Assembly: GCA_023014485.1 (NCBI GenBank)
Contig: JAJOZX010000938.1
Coordinates: forward strand, 92,501-156,500
Direction: 5' to 3'
Source: Bathynomus jamesi
Taxonomy: Eukaryota; Arthropoda; Malacostraca; Isopoda; Cirolanidae
Length of the DNA stretch: 64,000 bases
Position numbers and translations under genes: made by a program. The first letter of the stretch is position 1. Every line of letters begins with the position of its first letter. The notes beneath the pieces were generated by a model. That model saw nothing but the letters and a program-made list of their open reading frames with translations, searched no databases and was not told where the DNA came from. This document shows positions 44,586 to 55,228 of this stretch, piece by piece.

Positions 44586-45950
44586 TTTCTCAAAAATCAT
44601 AAAGACTTAATTCCGCTTTTCACGTCCACTTCGCCTTCTCTTCCCTACTTTTACGGTCTTATTAAAACCCACAAACTTGGCAGCCCTTTGTGTCCTATTA
44701 TTAGCTCTGTGGGCTTTATTACCTATAAACTCTCCAAATGGCTTTTCAAAGTTTTGTCCCCCATTCTCGGAACTATCTCCGATTCACATGTAAAAAATTC
44801 CATGGATCTTACTGAAAAACTGAATAATATACGCACTGAAACCAACGATAAATTGATCAGTTTCGACGTTTGTTCATTGTTTAGAAAAGTGTCGATCGAC
44901 GATATGCTTGACTTTCTCTCCCGAGAATTACATAAGTATGACCTGCCACTCCCTGCACACATCGTTTTGGAACTCATTAAACTTTGCATCAAAGACTGTA
45001 AATTCACTTTCAATAGCTAATATTATCAACAGGTTTTTGGAAAGGCCATAGGTAATCCCTTGTCGCCCCTCCTCTCCGATATTTTATGGAGTTTTTCGAA
45101 ATCACCTACATTCCGAGAATCCTGGTGGTTGGCATCCCATGGTTGCGGTACGTTGACGATATTTTGTGTATCTGTCCCATGAAGCGTGACCTGGATGACT
45201 TCCTCCTTCAGTTAAATAATCAAGTCCCCTCCATGAAGTTTACTTTAGAAGTGGAACAAAACAACTCAATCGCGTTTGTGGACTTGCCTGTACAGAGGGA
45301 AAGCCCATGTTTTAAGTTTAGTATTTATCGGAAAAAAACAAACAATTTGTCCTACGTACAATTTTACTCCGGAAATGACACCCCTATCAAGAAAGCCATA
45401 TTTTTGGAAGTGATTTGTGTTACCCACTTGCCTTTTTGGAATCTTGTCTTAACAAAGCAAACCGAACTTTCAATCGTGTGAATAATAACCCTCACAGTTT
45501 GTCGAAGAATATTTTAGTATTTCCATTTTCCCAACGCTTTTTAGGCATTGCTAATGTACTTAAACTTTTGAATATTAATGTAGTATTTTCGTATGACAAT
45601 ATTGTGAAAAATATCATAGTAAAAAATAGCCCTACCAATAATTCAGGTATTATCTATAAAATTGGTTGTAAACAATGTGATTCCTTTTACATTGAAAAAA
45701 CAAGAAAGGATTTGCACACGCGTGTAAAACAGCATCAATATTCCATTAGAAAGGGACAGTCGTCCAGTGCCCTTTTCGTCCATTTGTCAGAGGTATCCCA
45801 CTTTATTGATTGGAATAATGCTTTAATTTTGTTTCACTCAGGCAACATTGTTAATAGAAATATTCTTGAGTCTGCCATTATTCAACTTACAAATAATTTC
45901 AATATTAGCCAGGGCCTTTTTTGCTTGATCCTGTTGCTTTGAATTCGTTC
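44583..45950 (+). pseudogene. PLE-2 copy C RT/GIY-YIG ORF, 5'-truncated and frameshifted
   Basis: It starts inside the RT at FLKNHKDL-type text. Frame pieces are 44688-45020 (ISSVGFITYKLSKW to FDVCSLFRKVSIDDMLDFL), 45086-45481 (MEFFEITYIPRIL to LRYVDDILCICP) and 45415-45942 (GIY-YIG with YKIGCKQCDSFYIEKTRK). The segment near 45025-45090 is shifted. Like copy B, it has Glu where the GIY-YIG family usually has Gly, so the change predates the inverted duplication. Confidence 0.85.
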
Positions 45951-46089
45951 AGAACGGATTTAGACAAGAGGGGCAAAGTGTTAAAACTGTAGTAGCTTTT
46001 CCTTATAAATTTGTATGCTCCTCTCGCAATTTTTATTTTTCTATTTTTTTTGTGACCTATATATAGTTTCGAACTTGTTATTTATTTCA

Positions 46090-46129
46090 GTGTTCCTGAG
46101 GATATCATTAGACGAAAGCGCTTGAGCAC
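46090..46129 (+). ncRNA. Hammerhead motif of PLE-2 copy C, stem II mutated
   Basis: Same layout as 42905-42944, but stem II reads ATC against GAC because 46104 is A instead of G. That destroys the closing G-C pair of a 3-bp stem. The core CTGAGGA and GAAA, stem I and GCGC are kept. Activity would probably be reduced. Confidence 0.65.
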
Positions 46130-46215
46130 CATTTTGTTTTTCCTTTCTCCTTCGTGGTTATTTTCATCATAAATATTATTCATGTGTTACTTTCGTGAAA
46201 TAATTTTCATATAGT

Positions 46216-47466
46216 GTATATATATATATATATTGGTAAGACTATTATGACGTCACAGTTGCTTTTCTCTCGACGTCTATTTGCGGGAAATCATTTAAAG
46301 AAAAGTAAAATAATGAAAGATGAATAACATAACGAAGGCTCCCCACCCCTATTTCCTACTCTTACCCCCAGGGAAAACGGGGTTGGGGGATTAGGGGATG
46401 GTCATACGTTTTATCGCCCCCCCCAACCAGAGTTCATTTCTGTACTTGTGGTGCAGATGGCTTCAGTCGGTGTTCTCAGAGTTACAGTTGATATTTAACT
46501 TCGTCTTCCAAACTGTTCTGTGATAAGCCGAGCAACTTTGTTTACATCAGTTCATATGTACGTATTGTTTTCTACAATTTGAATTGATTGTTTTAGATAA
46601 TCAAACGCGTATATATATATATATATATATATATACATACACGAATAGAGAACATATGTGGACTGTGTGAAGAAATGCATTGTGTGTCATATGCTTTACG
46701 TGTTAACAGTGTTGAGGTTTAAGTAAAATATTCTTATATTCTATGGAATTGATGTTTAGAATAATTGTATGAATCCTCTAAGTCTCATTTTTGTGTGATT
46801 TAAATCATATATTTAGGCCGTACTAAATAATACAGAGTAATCCAAAAAATAATTTATGAACCATTATTTTGGGGGAATCGCCTCTTTGGATCACCGTGTA
46901 TATTTAGTAGCTTAGACCATAATTTATTTACTAAATAATGTACAGAAGATACAAAAGTAAATAGACAACACTATGATTGTCCTCGAGAACAAATGGCAAA
47001 GCTCATCAGTGGAATGTCAGAAAGTGTGTCACCTTTACATAATGCAAAGGGGAAAGCAATACCATTCTAAATATATTGATTCAATAACTCTGTTATTACT
47101 TATTCACTTTTATTATCAAATCACAAACTATGGAAAGGTCGAATGCGTCTCTTTATATTTGTCACCCCTCTGTGTTAATTTGTTGACGAATAAGGTATCA
47201 TGTTCACTAAATTATAACGTTATATTTTGTTAATTGTTATTAACACTTTTAAGAAGTTTAGTAAAATCGATTAAATTGCAGTTTTCGTGAAGCAAAATAA
47301 GATTCTCAAATAGTCTAACAGCCATATAATTAGAGTCGTTTAAGCATGTAATTAACATTACTATAGTCACCGTTTTACTTTCGGAACGACTTCCATTTTC
47401 TTTCATGCATTTGTATCACGGTCAAAAGAATTAAGTAATAATATACCGGTACATACATTTAAAAAA

Positions 47467-47498
<32 letters not shown>
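46216..47498. other. Non-coding stretch
   Basis: It has a C/G-rich patch at 46340-46440 and TA tracts at 46611-46637 and 47470-47498. A possible fold-back of about 70 bp at 46830-46900 has ends TACAGAGTAATCCAAA and the complement of TACACGGTGATCCAAA, perhaps a tiny MITE. No gene. Confidence 0.4.
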
Positions 47499-47501
<3 letters not shown>

Positions 47502-48130
47502 TGGCGTATTAAGGGGGAGCCAGGGGGGGCCAGGTCCCAGGGCCCATCTGTTTTAGGGGCCGATGTTTATAATGATATCAGTGATAAATTTGGAATGCTC
47601 AACAATATCTCTCAACTAACTTCAGAGGAAGCAACAAAAGCAACAAAAAATCTGGCTAGTCCATTACCCAAATGATTTTGAGGACAGCTTCCCATTTGAG
47701 TTTCAGCATTTTGTACTGTTTGTCAAACAAAACGCTTTAGCTGACATTCGCCCATTAGGAGTACTACAGGAAATTCACAAATTGAGGGCTGTTTTCCCAA
47801 ATGCTTTCATTGCTTATCGCATTTATTTGTGTTTGATGATGGCAAATGCAACTGCGGAGCGTTCATTTTCTCATTTGAGCATGATTAAAAATGTTAAACG
47901 TTAAATGCTAACCCCAAAGAAATTGCAAAGTCGTCATTGTTATGCATTGAAAACGATATTTTGCAGAATTTAAATACGGAGCTTGTGATTGGAAAATTTA
48001 GGGAAATGAAGCCACGCAAAAAACTTTTGTAGACTGGTAGTGGATGATTTTGTGATCAACTTTTGTAGATTAGTAGTGGACTGGTATTCGTGTAATTGGC
48101 TTGGTGTAATTGTAGCAGCTTGGTATATAT

Positions 48131-48166
<36 letters not shown>

Positions 48167-48302
48167 ACTTGCATTATTTGATTTAGAAATAAATGGTTTT
48201 GTTTAAAAATGGTTTTATTAATTTACGACTCGAAGATTTGTCTTGTTGATGGGCCCAAGAAAATTTTGGTCCCAGGGCCCAAAAATTCTTAATACGCCAC
48301 GG
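47499..48302 (+). mobile_element. hAT deletion derivative
   Basis: Ends CAGTGGCGTATTAAG (left) and the complement of CCGTGGCGTATTAAG (right) are hAT-type inverted repeats. Both carry a 'ggtcccagggccc' subterminal block. The flanking 8 bp are TATATATA and TGTATATA, a nearly perfect hAT target duplication in TA-rich DNA. The element is 804 bp and keeps only the end of the transposase. Confidence 0.85.
47640..48030 (+). pseudogene. hAT transposase C-terminal dimerisation domain remnant
   Basis: Reading across frames gives YPNDFEDSFPFEFQHF, then FPNAFIAYRIYLCLMMANATAERSFSHLSMIKN. This is the hATC dimerisation block (usual form ...LCLPVTNASAERSFSxLKRIKN...). A TAA stop follows at about 47903. The DDE-like catalytic part and the BED finger are deleted. 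Confidence 0.8.
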
Positions 48303-48312
48303 TGTATATACA

Positions 48313-48349
<37 letters not shown>

Positions 48350-49010
48350 GAATGTATATTTATATTATGGACTACTTTTTTCATTAAAAATAAATTATTT
48401 CTTATATAAAAATTTCAAGTAAAAAAAATAAAATATATGAGAAACATTCCACCTTTAAATTAACCAATAAAATAATTACAAACAGGCTCTTAACATATTT
48501 TCATAGTCAATTTTTTAGACAACTTTAACTGCAGCTTAAGAAGGAAGATAAAGGGTTTCATATTTTACAACGAACACAACTGCACCCATAAGGCCATTCA
48601 GTGTACGAGCAGCTCGCAGTATTATTGCAAAGTATATAGATGGCCAACGTATTAACGAGGCCTCAGCAATACTAAAAGCAAATGCTTTGTACTTTCACAG
48701 TTCAAATATTACTCAAAACCCTATCCGTTTTTATGCTAATTTCGACAGTTTGTAATGCAGATTCACTCAGTTATTATCAGTCCAAGTGCATGTTTCTTCA
48801 GGAACAAGATGCTCCATAAGTTTATGTTTCCTTCCCAAGGCGACACAAATACACCTGTATCAATCATAGGCACATTCATATTAACTCAAGCTTGCTTTAC
48901 ACAAACTAGACCAAAAACTACAAGTATTTTCAATTTCAAGCCTTCTGTTAAAACAGAGATGTATATTTAAATCTTTATAATTTTAATTGCTATCAGAGTC
49001 CATAAGGCTA
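48303..49010. other. Non-coding stretch with (TA)n at 48315-48348
   Basis: A short block at 48903-48950 (ctagaccaaaaactacaag, then a 'caagccttct' end) recurs in reverse at 54363-54425, so it is a dispersed repeat of unknown type. No gene. Confidence 0.45.
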
Positions 49011-49159
49011 CGTCCCAGATTCTGGTCGCGGGGCTAGGTCGATGACCCATGCCTTCAAACAGTTCACTTGTAATAGATAATAAAATAAATAATTAATGGT
49101 AAAATGATTAGGGATAACATAAATAAATGGTAAATAACAATTTAATAACCCAGTCAAAA

Positions 49160-49213
49160 TGGCTTGGCAACCCAATTTCGGGTCACGACCCTGGGGGGTT
49201 AAGAACCACTGCC
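49160..49213. mobile_element. One end of a hAT-Charlie-like element
   Basis: The complement of 49185-49213 begins CAGTGGTTCTTAACCCCCC and continues with GGGTCGTGACCC, the usual start of Charlie-type hAT elements. The other end is not found. The preceding 49020-49160 may be the remaining body. Confidence 0.55.
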
Positions 49214-50897
49214 ATAAGTATACGGCATATATATTCATATATATAAATTATTCATGCATAAAATGATGTCATGGGCGTACAGTTGCAGCCAAACACACAC
49301 ACACACACACACACACAGACACAAGTATGTGTGCATTTCCGCATGAGCGAGGCACCGATCTTTTTTAAATCCACACACCTAAAAACTAGTAAACCAAACT
49401 TAATTTAACTTAAACTAACTTTAATGCCATCGAACTGAGAAGAACGTGGTAAGTGTTTCGAACGGAACGTCTCGAAGAGTGTTTCCTGTTAAGTCATTAA
49501 ATATCGAGGTACTCGCTAATCAATCCTAAGCCTAACCCAACTTAACCAAACTTTAACAAACCTAACCTAACCTAACCTAACTTAATCAGGACTAAGATAT
49601 TTTTTTCCATCAGTAATAATGTTTCTAGATTTTTGTTTATATAAACTTTTTAATGTTTCGAGGAACCGAAAGTATTGCCTCACAAAAAAAAAATTATCCA
49701 ACTACATCTGTGAATTATCAAACACTCCACTTCACTTATGCCCAGTTGCACCGCAGGCCCCCGTCCCTCACACAGACAAAGTAAAATATAGGAAACAAAT
49801 TTAAGTATCATTCAAATCATTCATATTACTGTATTACCATTACTAAGGTGGAGCAACAATCTTGACCTTCGTCAGAATGAACAATTCAGGGGGAAGCAAC
49901 AAGGTTAATGAGGTTCCTATATATACACTTCATAATTAAGTTATTATTACTTCAGTGGATACGTGAGTGGTTGATTTTCATTAATAAATGAATCAATATT
50001 TTATGTACACTAAGTTAAATATGTACAGTATTGTTTAATTAGTATTTTATATTTAATGAGTAAATACTTCTCAAATTTTAAATAATTTCTCATTTGAATA
50101 GAATTCACATTCATTTTATTGGGGAAACACTTTCATTCATAATTATAGAACACCCAGTAAATACTGAAAGAAGGAAGGGAGAAAGAGAAAAAAATATGCA
50201 TATAAAATAAGTTCCCTGTAATCCGACTTAACTGTATTGCGACGCTCCCTTATTCCGACTCTAAACCGCCCCATTAAACCATCGTGATTAAATGACCTGT
50301 TTGTATTTCTTTTATAAAAAAGGCTTAGTATAAATATGTAAGTATATGTAGAGTACTGTGAACTTACCCACCCATTCATCACTGCATGACACACTGCACA
50401 GATAATCTGGTGAGTTGTATACATTTACACTTACTCTACTTATTTTATACTTATTTTATATTTATTTTAAAGTTTTTTATTATAATAGTAACATTAGATA
50501 GTTCCGAATCAAAATATCTGTAGCTTTATACAGAGTGTTGAGAAAAACAATATAATTTTCGCAATAAAATTATATATATACTGTGTATATAAGCAATCAA
50601 ACTAAATCGCCTTATTCGGAGGCTATTCCGTGATTTTAAATCCAAATAAACCCGTTCTATAGCGGTTTATTTAAATAGGTCGAGATGCTTAATCGGCAAC
50701 TCTCGTTCGAATCTCATACTGGTTGTTGCTCTTCGCCGGATATGATGATGCTCCAGTACGTGATTTTACTGCTTCCTTCGAGTCAGAATCGTGGAACCAC
50801 ATAACTGTTTAACTGTTCAACCTCTTTTTTCGGTTTAGTAACCTACTTTCTTAAAACGTGATTCCGCAAACCTAATTAGTCCATTTAGTTAACTACG

Positions 50898-50940
<43 letters not shown>
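49214..50940. other. Non-coding stretch with (AC)n and TTAGG-type run
   Basis: An (AC)n tract at 49291-49318, then 'cctaacctaacctaacctaac' near 49560-49583 inside degenerate CCTAA-like text from 49525. At about 50655-50760 a box B-like 'cgttcgaatctc' hints at a SINE remnant. No gene found; the 50143-50424 minus frame lacks motifs. Confidence 0.45.

Positions 50941-50953
<13 letters not shown>
50899..50953. repeat. (TA)n microsatellite
   Basis: TA tract directly preceding a PLE-1-type end. Confidence 0.9.
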
Positions 50954-51035
50954 GATGCAAACCCACAAGGAAAAAGAAAAAAATATTCCAAGGTCTTTCG
51001 TGTATTGAACAGTACACCTCGTCAGGGAATATTTC
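50954..51035 (-). mobile_element. Solo PLE-1-type terminal segment
   Basis: Minus-strand 3' terminal segment of a PLE-1 relative: tail 'ctttttccttgtgggtttgca' preceded by a hammerhead motif (next entry). No ORF is attached. The following 51035-51190 is unique sequence that recurs inverted at 54008-54170. Confidence 0.7.
50982..51033 (-). ncRNA. Compact hammerhead ribozyme motif, PLE-1-type, solo left
   Basis: Stem I is 8 bp here (AATATTCC/GGAATATT), the longest in the window. Core CTGACGA, extra G, stem II GTGTA/TACAC with 8-nt loop, GAAA, then GACC and TT. GACC is not self-complementary, so dimer pairing through stem III would be weaker than in PLE-1 proper. Confidence 0.7.
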
Positions 51036-51185
51036 TCAAGTATACTGTATCTCTTTATAATCCAGTTTAGTCTTTCCGTTGTTATTCATGCAAGGCAAAT
51101 ATCATTGAGTTTTCCACCACTATTCTTGTTATTACTGTTACTATCATAAACATTCTTATTATCTTTACTATTGTCAATATTAATA

Positions 51186-51231
<46 letters not shown>

Positions 51232-51308
51232 GCAGTAAAATCACAGAATAACACGTGATCTTATTAATAAGCGAACAACCACAGGGAAAAGGAAAAAGAA
51301 ACACGAAA

Positions 51309-51345
51309 TCCGAGCGCTTTCGTGATATATTCACATCTTCAAGGA
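51309..51345 (-). ncRNA. Hammerhead-like motif of PLE-3, left end
   Basis: Minus-strand layout: short stem I TCC/GGA, core TTGAAGA (the first core base is T instead of C), extra T, stem II GTGA/TCAC with ATATA loop, GAAA, GCGC, TC. The core C-to-T change would disturb the C3-G8 pair of a standard hammerhead, so activity is uncertain although layout and GCGC are conserved with PLE-2. Confidence 0.55.
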
Positions 51346-52009
51346 AAAACAAGTAATAGGCAGATTTTACAAAGTAAATGAGTTAAATACACAAGCGAAA
51401 AAAATTCCCAGTCGGCAACTCAATTTAAAAACCATAAAACACTCTAAAGATTTTTTCAATAGATAACTTAATCTAAAGGAAGCTAAATTATTGAATATAA
51501 AAGAACTATATAGATGAAATTAGACAATTAACATGTACAGAAAACAAAAATTATTATAACAGTTATTAGAAATAGTATTTAATTAAAGCAGGCAATTAAG
51601 TGGCAAGAATTTAATTAATGAAAACAAAGGGAATGGTGCCAACATCTTACAGAATATTCCAAACTTCTACAAACAATCTGAAAAAACTCTCCCAAAAGCC
51701 AACCTGATCAAAAGTCTAATAAACCACCAAGCACACAAATATTATATACGAAAGAAATATTACAATGCACACATAAGAATGTTAACAGTTCTTAAAATAA
51801 TATTTAACCAAAGCAAACCGTTAAGGGGAAAGAATGCGGTCAAGAAACCAATAGGCCCTACGCCAACTTTCTAATTATGTACGGGTCTAATTTATACAGC
51901 CCAGGGCTTATATTAAGGAACAAATCCACATTACTCTTGATCACACTAGATTCAATTATATTTCTGCTAACAATAGATTTACTAAACCTTAATATGGAGG
52001 CACTTTTCC

Positions 52010-53582
52010 AGGCAATGGGGTGATTAGTATCTCTTACGTGAATGAAAATGGCGTTAGATTCTTGGCCAATTCTTATACTGTATTAATGTTGCTTAATACG
52101 TAACTCAAGGGACTTACCAGTTTGGCCTATGTAAAATTTATTACATGTTGTGCATGGAATTTTATATACACAACCCTGTTCACTTAAAGGGGAGTTCTTA
52201 ATCAATGAATTCTTAATTACATCTAAATTTCTGAACGCAATATTTACGTTAAAATTCCTCAGCAGATTCGGCAGATCAAGGAAATTTTCCCTGAATGGTA
52301 ACACTAACAAATTTTTTGTGTATAAGGAATCTTGTCCTTTACTTCGTAGAAGGTTTTCTTTGCCATTTTTAATGATTTATCTATGCAGTTCTTTGGATAT
52401 TTTAAATCAAACGCAATTTTGTATATTTTACTAATTTCGTCATCAATGAACTCTGGGATACAAATTCGTAAGCCTCTTAGGAACAAAGCAGAAAGAACGG
52501 ATCGTTTTACGTTAATGTGGTAAGCAGAATAATAATGTATATAGGAGCAATTATTAGTGGGTTTTCTGTAAATATTGTACTTAAACTTTTTTCCAAACCT
52601 ATATATTAAAACATCTAAAAAAGGGATCGAAGAATCTGTTTCTATTTCAACTAAAATTGATAGAGGGAATTAAATTATTAAGTTTGAGTAAGAATTCATT
52701 GAGATTTAAAGATACTGGCCAAAGACAAAGAACATCATCTACATATCTAAACCATGGAACATAATTTGGCAGAATTTTCCTTAATAACTTACTTTAGAAA
52801 AACTCCATATATAAGTTACTTAAAATGGGGGAGAGGGGGTTTCCCATCGCCATACCAAATTTCTGCCTAAAATATTCATTATTAAACACAAATTTCGAGT
52901 CTAATATGCACAGCTTAATTAATTCTATAATTGTAGCCACAGGTAATGGCAAAATATGCTTAATCAATTCTTCCGAAAGAAACACTAATAGATCCTCCAC
53001 CGAGACTCTTGTAAATAAAGCGGTAACATCATAGCTTACCAATATAAAATTGTAATTGACACTGATACTATTTAATTTTTCTACAAGGTCTACATTATTA
53101 TTTATCTGTGATTGTGAAATTGTGCCCAGGAGAGGATTAACAAGAAAATTAAGCAACTTTTGAATGGTAAAGAAATATTACTTAAACAATTTTTGAGTAC
53201 TTCACCGTCATTACCCTATATGTATGGCCTGATTAAAACTCATAAGCCAAATAATCCTGCAAGGCCTATTGTTAGCTCTATAGGATCTATCTCATATAAG
53301 CTATCCAAATGGCTTGTTTCCATTCTTAAATGCCCTGTTCACAGTTTCGAGGGGATTGTTCCTTAATTTCACGTAAGTGTCCGCGTCATTCAAAAAGTCA
53401 TACATTTTTTGTAGGTAAATGTCTTTATTGAGGATCACTAGGGCATTTGATTTATCGGCATTGGTTATATGTAGATTCTGATCTTTTCTTAAAGCTTCAT
53501 AAGAGTCGAAAAACCTCTGTGGACAATTTGGAATAGAGGGTTTAGACATGGCACTATATACTAGACCTTTACAAATATTCAC
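52010..53582 (-). pseudogene. PLE-3 RT/GIY-YIG ORF, frameshifted and rearranged
   Basis: Minus-strand order from the right: NLHITNADKSNALVILNK (53301-53582), then an inverted block, then NPLLGTISQSQINNNVDLVEK to SYDVTALFTRVSVEDLL (catalytic Asp) and FGMAMGNPLSPILSNLYMEFF (52794-53156). The YVDD-equivalent region near 52730-52760 follows, then FLRGLRICIPEFIDDEI and GIY-YIG (VYKIPCTTCNKFYIGQTGKS, 52083-52180). The sequence is shifted near 52790, 52640 and 52300. The GIY-YIG YIG triad is intact here, unlike PLE-2 copies B and C. Confidence 0.8.
53157..53328 (+). pseudogene. Inverted internal block of PLE-3 RT
   Basis: This block is coding on the plus strand (FLSTSPSLPYMYGLIKTHK, then RPIVSS and SYKLSKWL), while both flanks code on the minus strand. 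In the other PLEs the same block sits between the N-terminal helix and the GSISES/GTISQS segment. It is therefore a local inversion of about 170 bp. Confidence 0.8.
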
Positions 53583-53651
53583 CGACTGGGAATTTTTTTC
53601 GCTTGTGTATTTAACTCATTTACTTTGTAAAATCTGCCTATTACTTGTTTT

Positions 53652-53688
53652 TCCTTGAAGATGTGAATATATCACGAAAGCGCTCGGA
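53652..53688 (+). ncRNA. Hammerhead-like motif of PLE-3, right end
   Basis: Same sequence and layout as 51309-51345 on the opposite strand, including the T in the first core position. Because both copies share it, the T is a family feature or was copied with the end. Confidence 0.55.
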
Positions 53689-53741
53689 TTTCGTGTTTCT
53701 TTTTCCTTTTCCCTGTGGTTGTTTGCTTATATATATATGTT

Positions 53742-53832
53742 ATTCCAATGTCTCTCGTGTATTGAACAGTACACCTCGTCAGGGAATTCCCTGACGAGGT
53801 GTACTGTTCAATACACGAAAGACATTGGAATT
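53742..53832. ncRNA. Two PLE-1-type hammerhead motifs, head-to-head palindrome
   Basis: The plus-strand motif 53785-53832 has stem I AATTCC/GGAATT, core CTGACGA, extra G, stem II GTGTA/TACAC, GAAA, GACA, TT. The minus-strand motif 53742-53787 is its mirror, sharing the central GGAATTCC (53783-53790). In the minus motif GAAA is GAGA (change at 53753-53756), which should inactivate it. Confidence 0.7.
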
Positions 53833-53937
53833 ATTTTTTCTTTTTCCTCGTAGGTTTGCATCATTCATTCATTTCACGTGTTTGGGTGTGAAATTTATCA
53901 ATCGATGCATTTATAGCTTAAGTATCATAGAAGGATG

Positions 53938-53992
<55 letters not shown>

Positions 53993-54180
53993 GCACACAC
54001 ACACTGTATTAATATTGATATATTGTAAAGATAATAAAAATGTTTATGATAGTAACGGTAATAACAATAATAGTGGTGGAAAACTCATTGATATTTGCCT
54101 TGCATGAATAACAACGGAAAGACTAAACTTGATTATAAAGAGATACAGTATACTCGAGAAATACTGAAATCGTAACTACA
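53833..54180. repeat. PLE-1-type tail, (TA)n(CA)n, and inverted copy of 51035-51200
   Basis: Tail 'ttctttttcctcgtaggtttgca' and 'ttcattcatttcacgtg' end the solo PLE-1 segment. Then TA/CA microsatellite (53944-54005). The part 54008-54170 is the reverse complement of 51040-51200 with few differences ('aatagtggtggaaaactcattg', read in reverse on the left). Confidence 0.7.
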
Positions 54181-55228
54181 AAACAATAAAAAGTAAGGTA
54201 CTGTATTAAATGCTTTTCTGAATTTTATTGTTGTTGTTTTTAGGTTATTCTACCTACGACAAAGTCCTTAAATTCTGTTCAGTTCGAGTTTACAAATACA
54301 ATGTTTTTCCGTGTTGAGTCTACAGATATATATAAAAAATATTATTCTAAACAACATACAGGCCTGTAGAAGGAAGGTTTGAGATTGCGGATACTTGTGG
54401 TTTTTGGTCCAGTAGCATGGGCGCAAAGGGGTCGAGTGTAATTGCAATGTTGCAAATGTTGATCATTGCATTGTTGTGAAGGGGAGCGGGTGTCGCAAGG
54501 GGTTGTTGCAAAGGGGAAGACGTTGCAAGGGAAATGTTGCAAAGTAGAGGGGGTTTTGTACGAAGGGGGAGGGAGTTATGCAGCAATGGGGAGTTATCTC
54601 CCTTGTTGCAATGAAGGGGGTAGCTTTGGGGGGAGAAGGGAGGATGACCTCCCCCCAAAGGGGTAACCTTAACCTAAGAGAGAGAGAGAGAAAGGAGGAG
54701 GAGGAGAGTCTTTGCGGGAGAAGATGGGATGTCCTCACCCCAAAGGGAAATCCTAACCTAAGAAGGTAAGCCTTAACCTAAGTAGGATAGAGCGTTGTTT
54801 CGTCCACCGGAGTCAGGCGCATTATGCGGGTCCGGGAGACCAACAGCTGTTATATGGAAGGTAGTGAGTTGCCAGATACAACTATATATTTTAATTATAT
54901 GGAGGGGGTTGCCACTTATTTATTTAGTTATACATGGAACGATTGCCAGTTATTGAATTTATTTATTTATATATAGATGAGTTGCCAAAGAGCAATATAT
55001 ATTTTAATTTTTTATTTATATATTAAAGGTAAGAGAGATGTTCTCAATACTTAGAGGGTTGTCAGTTACCACCATTTATTTTAATTTATTCATTAAAACT
55101 CATCGTGTAAATCCATACCATCTGAGAAAAAAAATAAATACGAAATAAATTCTAATAACACATTGAATGTAAAAAATAACAAAGTAAATATACAAGCAAT
55201 ATAATAATACACACTTTAATATATACAT
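54181..55228. other. Non-coding stretch with G-rich low-complexity block
   Basis: At 54420-54790, G-rich text repeats 'gttgcaaagggg' and 'ccccaaaggg' followed by 'cttaacctaag' several times. The ORFs here are composition artefacts. The remainder is AT-rich. Confidence 0.5.

Larger units (their letters stand above)
42862..46215. mobile_element. PLE-2 large near-palindrome (copies B and C)
   Basis: Copy B (about 42862-44585, minus) and copy C (about 44583-46215, plus) are the same Penelope family in head-to-head orientation. The arms of about 1.55 kb (42862-44420 and 44583-46215) are almost identical, including GIY-YIG, 3' UTR, hammerhead and tail. The spacer of about 160 bp contains N-terminal sequence present only in copy B. 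Copy A at 4.6-8.0 kb is a more diverged relative. Confidence 0.85.
51295..53720 (-). mobile_element. Penelope-like element PLE-3 with internal inversion
   Basis: A third Penelope family on the minus strand. Its 3' terminal segment (hammerhead 51309-51345) is at the left. At the right the 5' end is joined to a plus-oriented terminal segment (53590-53720) with another copy of the hammerhead. The region 51420-52000 is 3' non-coding. The coding part spans 52010-53582 with an inverted internal block. Confidence 0.8.

Noticed and set aside
49525..49583. Telomere or chromosome end
   Set aside because: Only four perfect units, surrounded by ordinary interspersed repeats on both sides.
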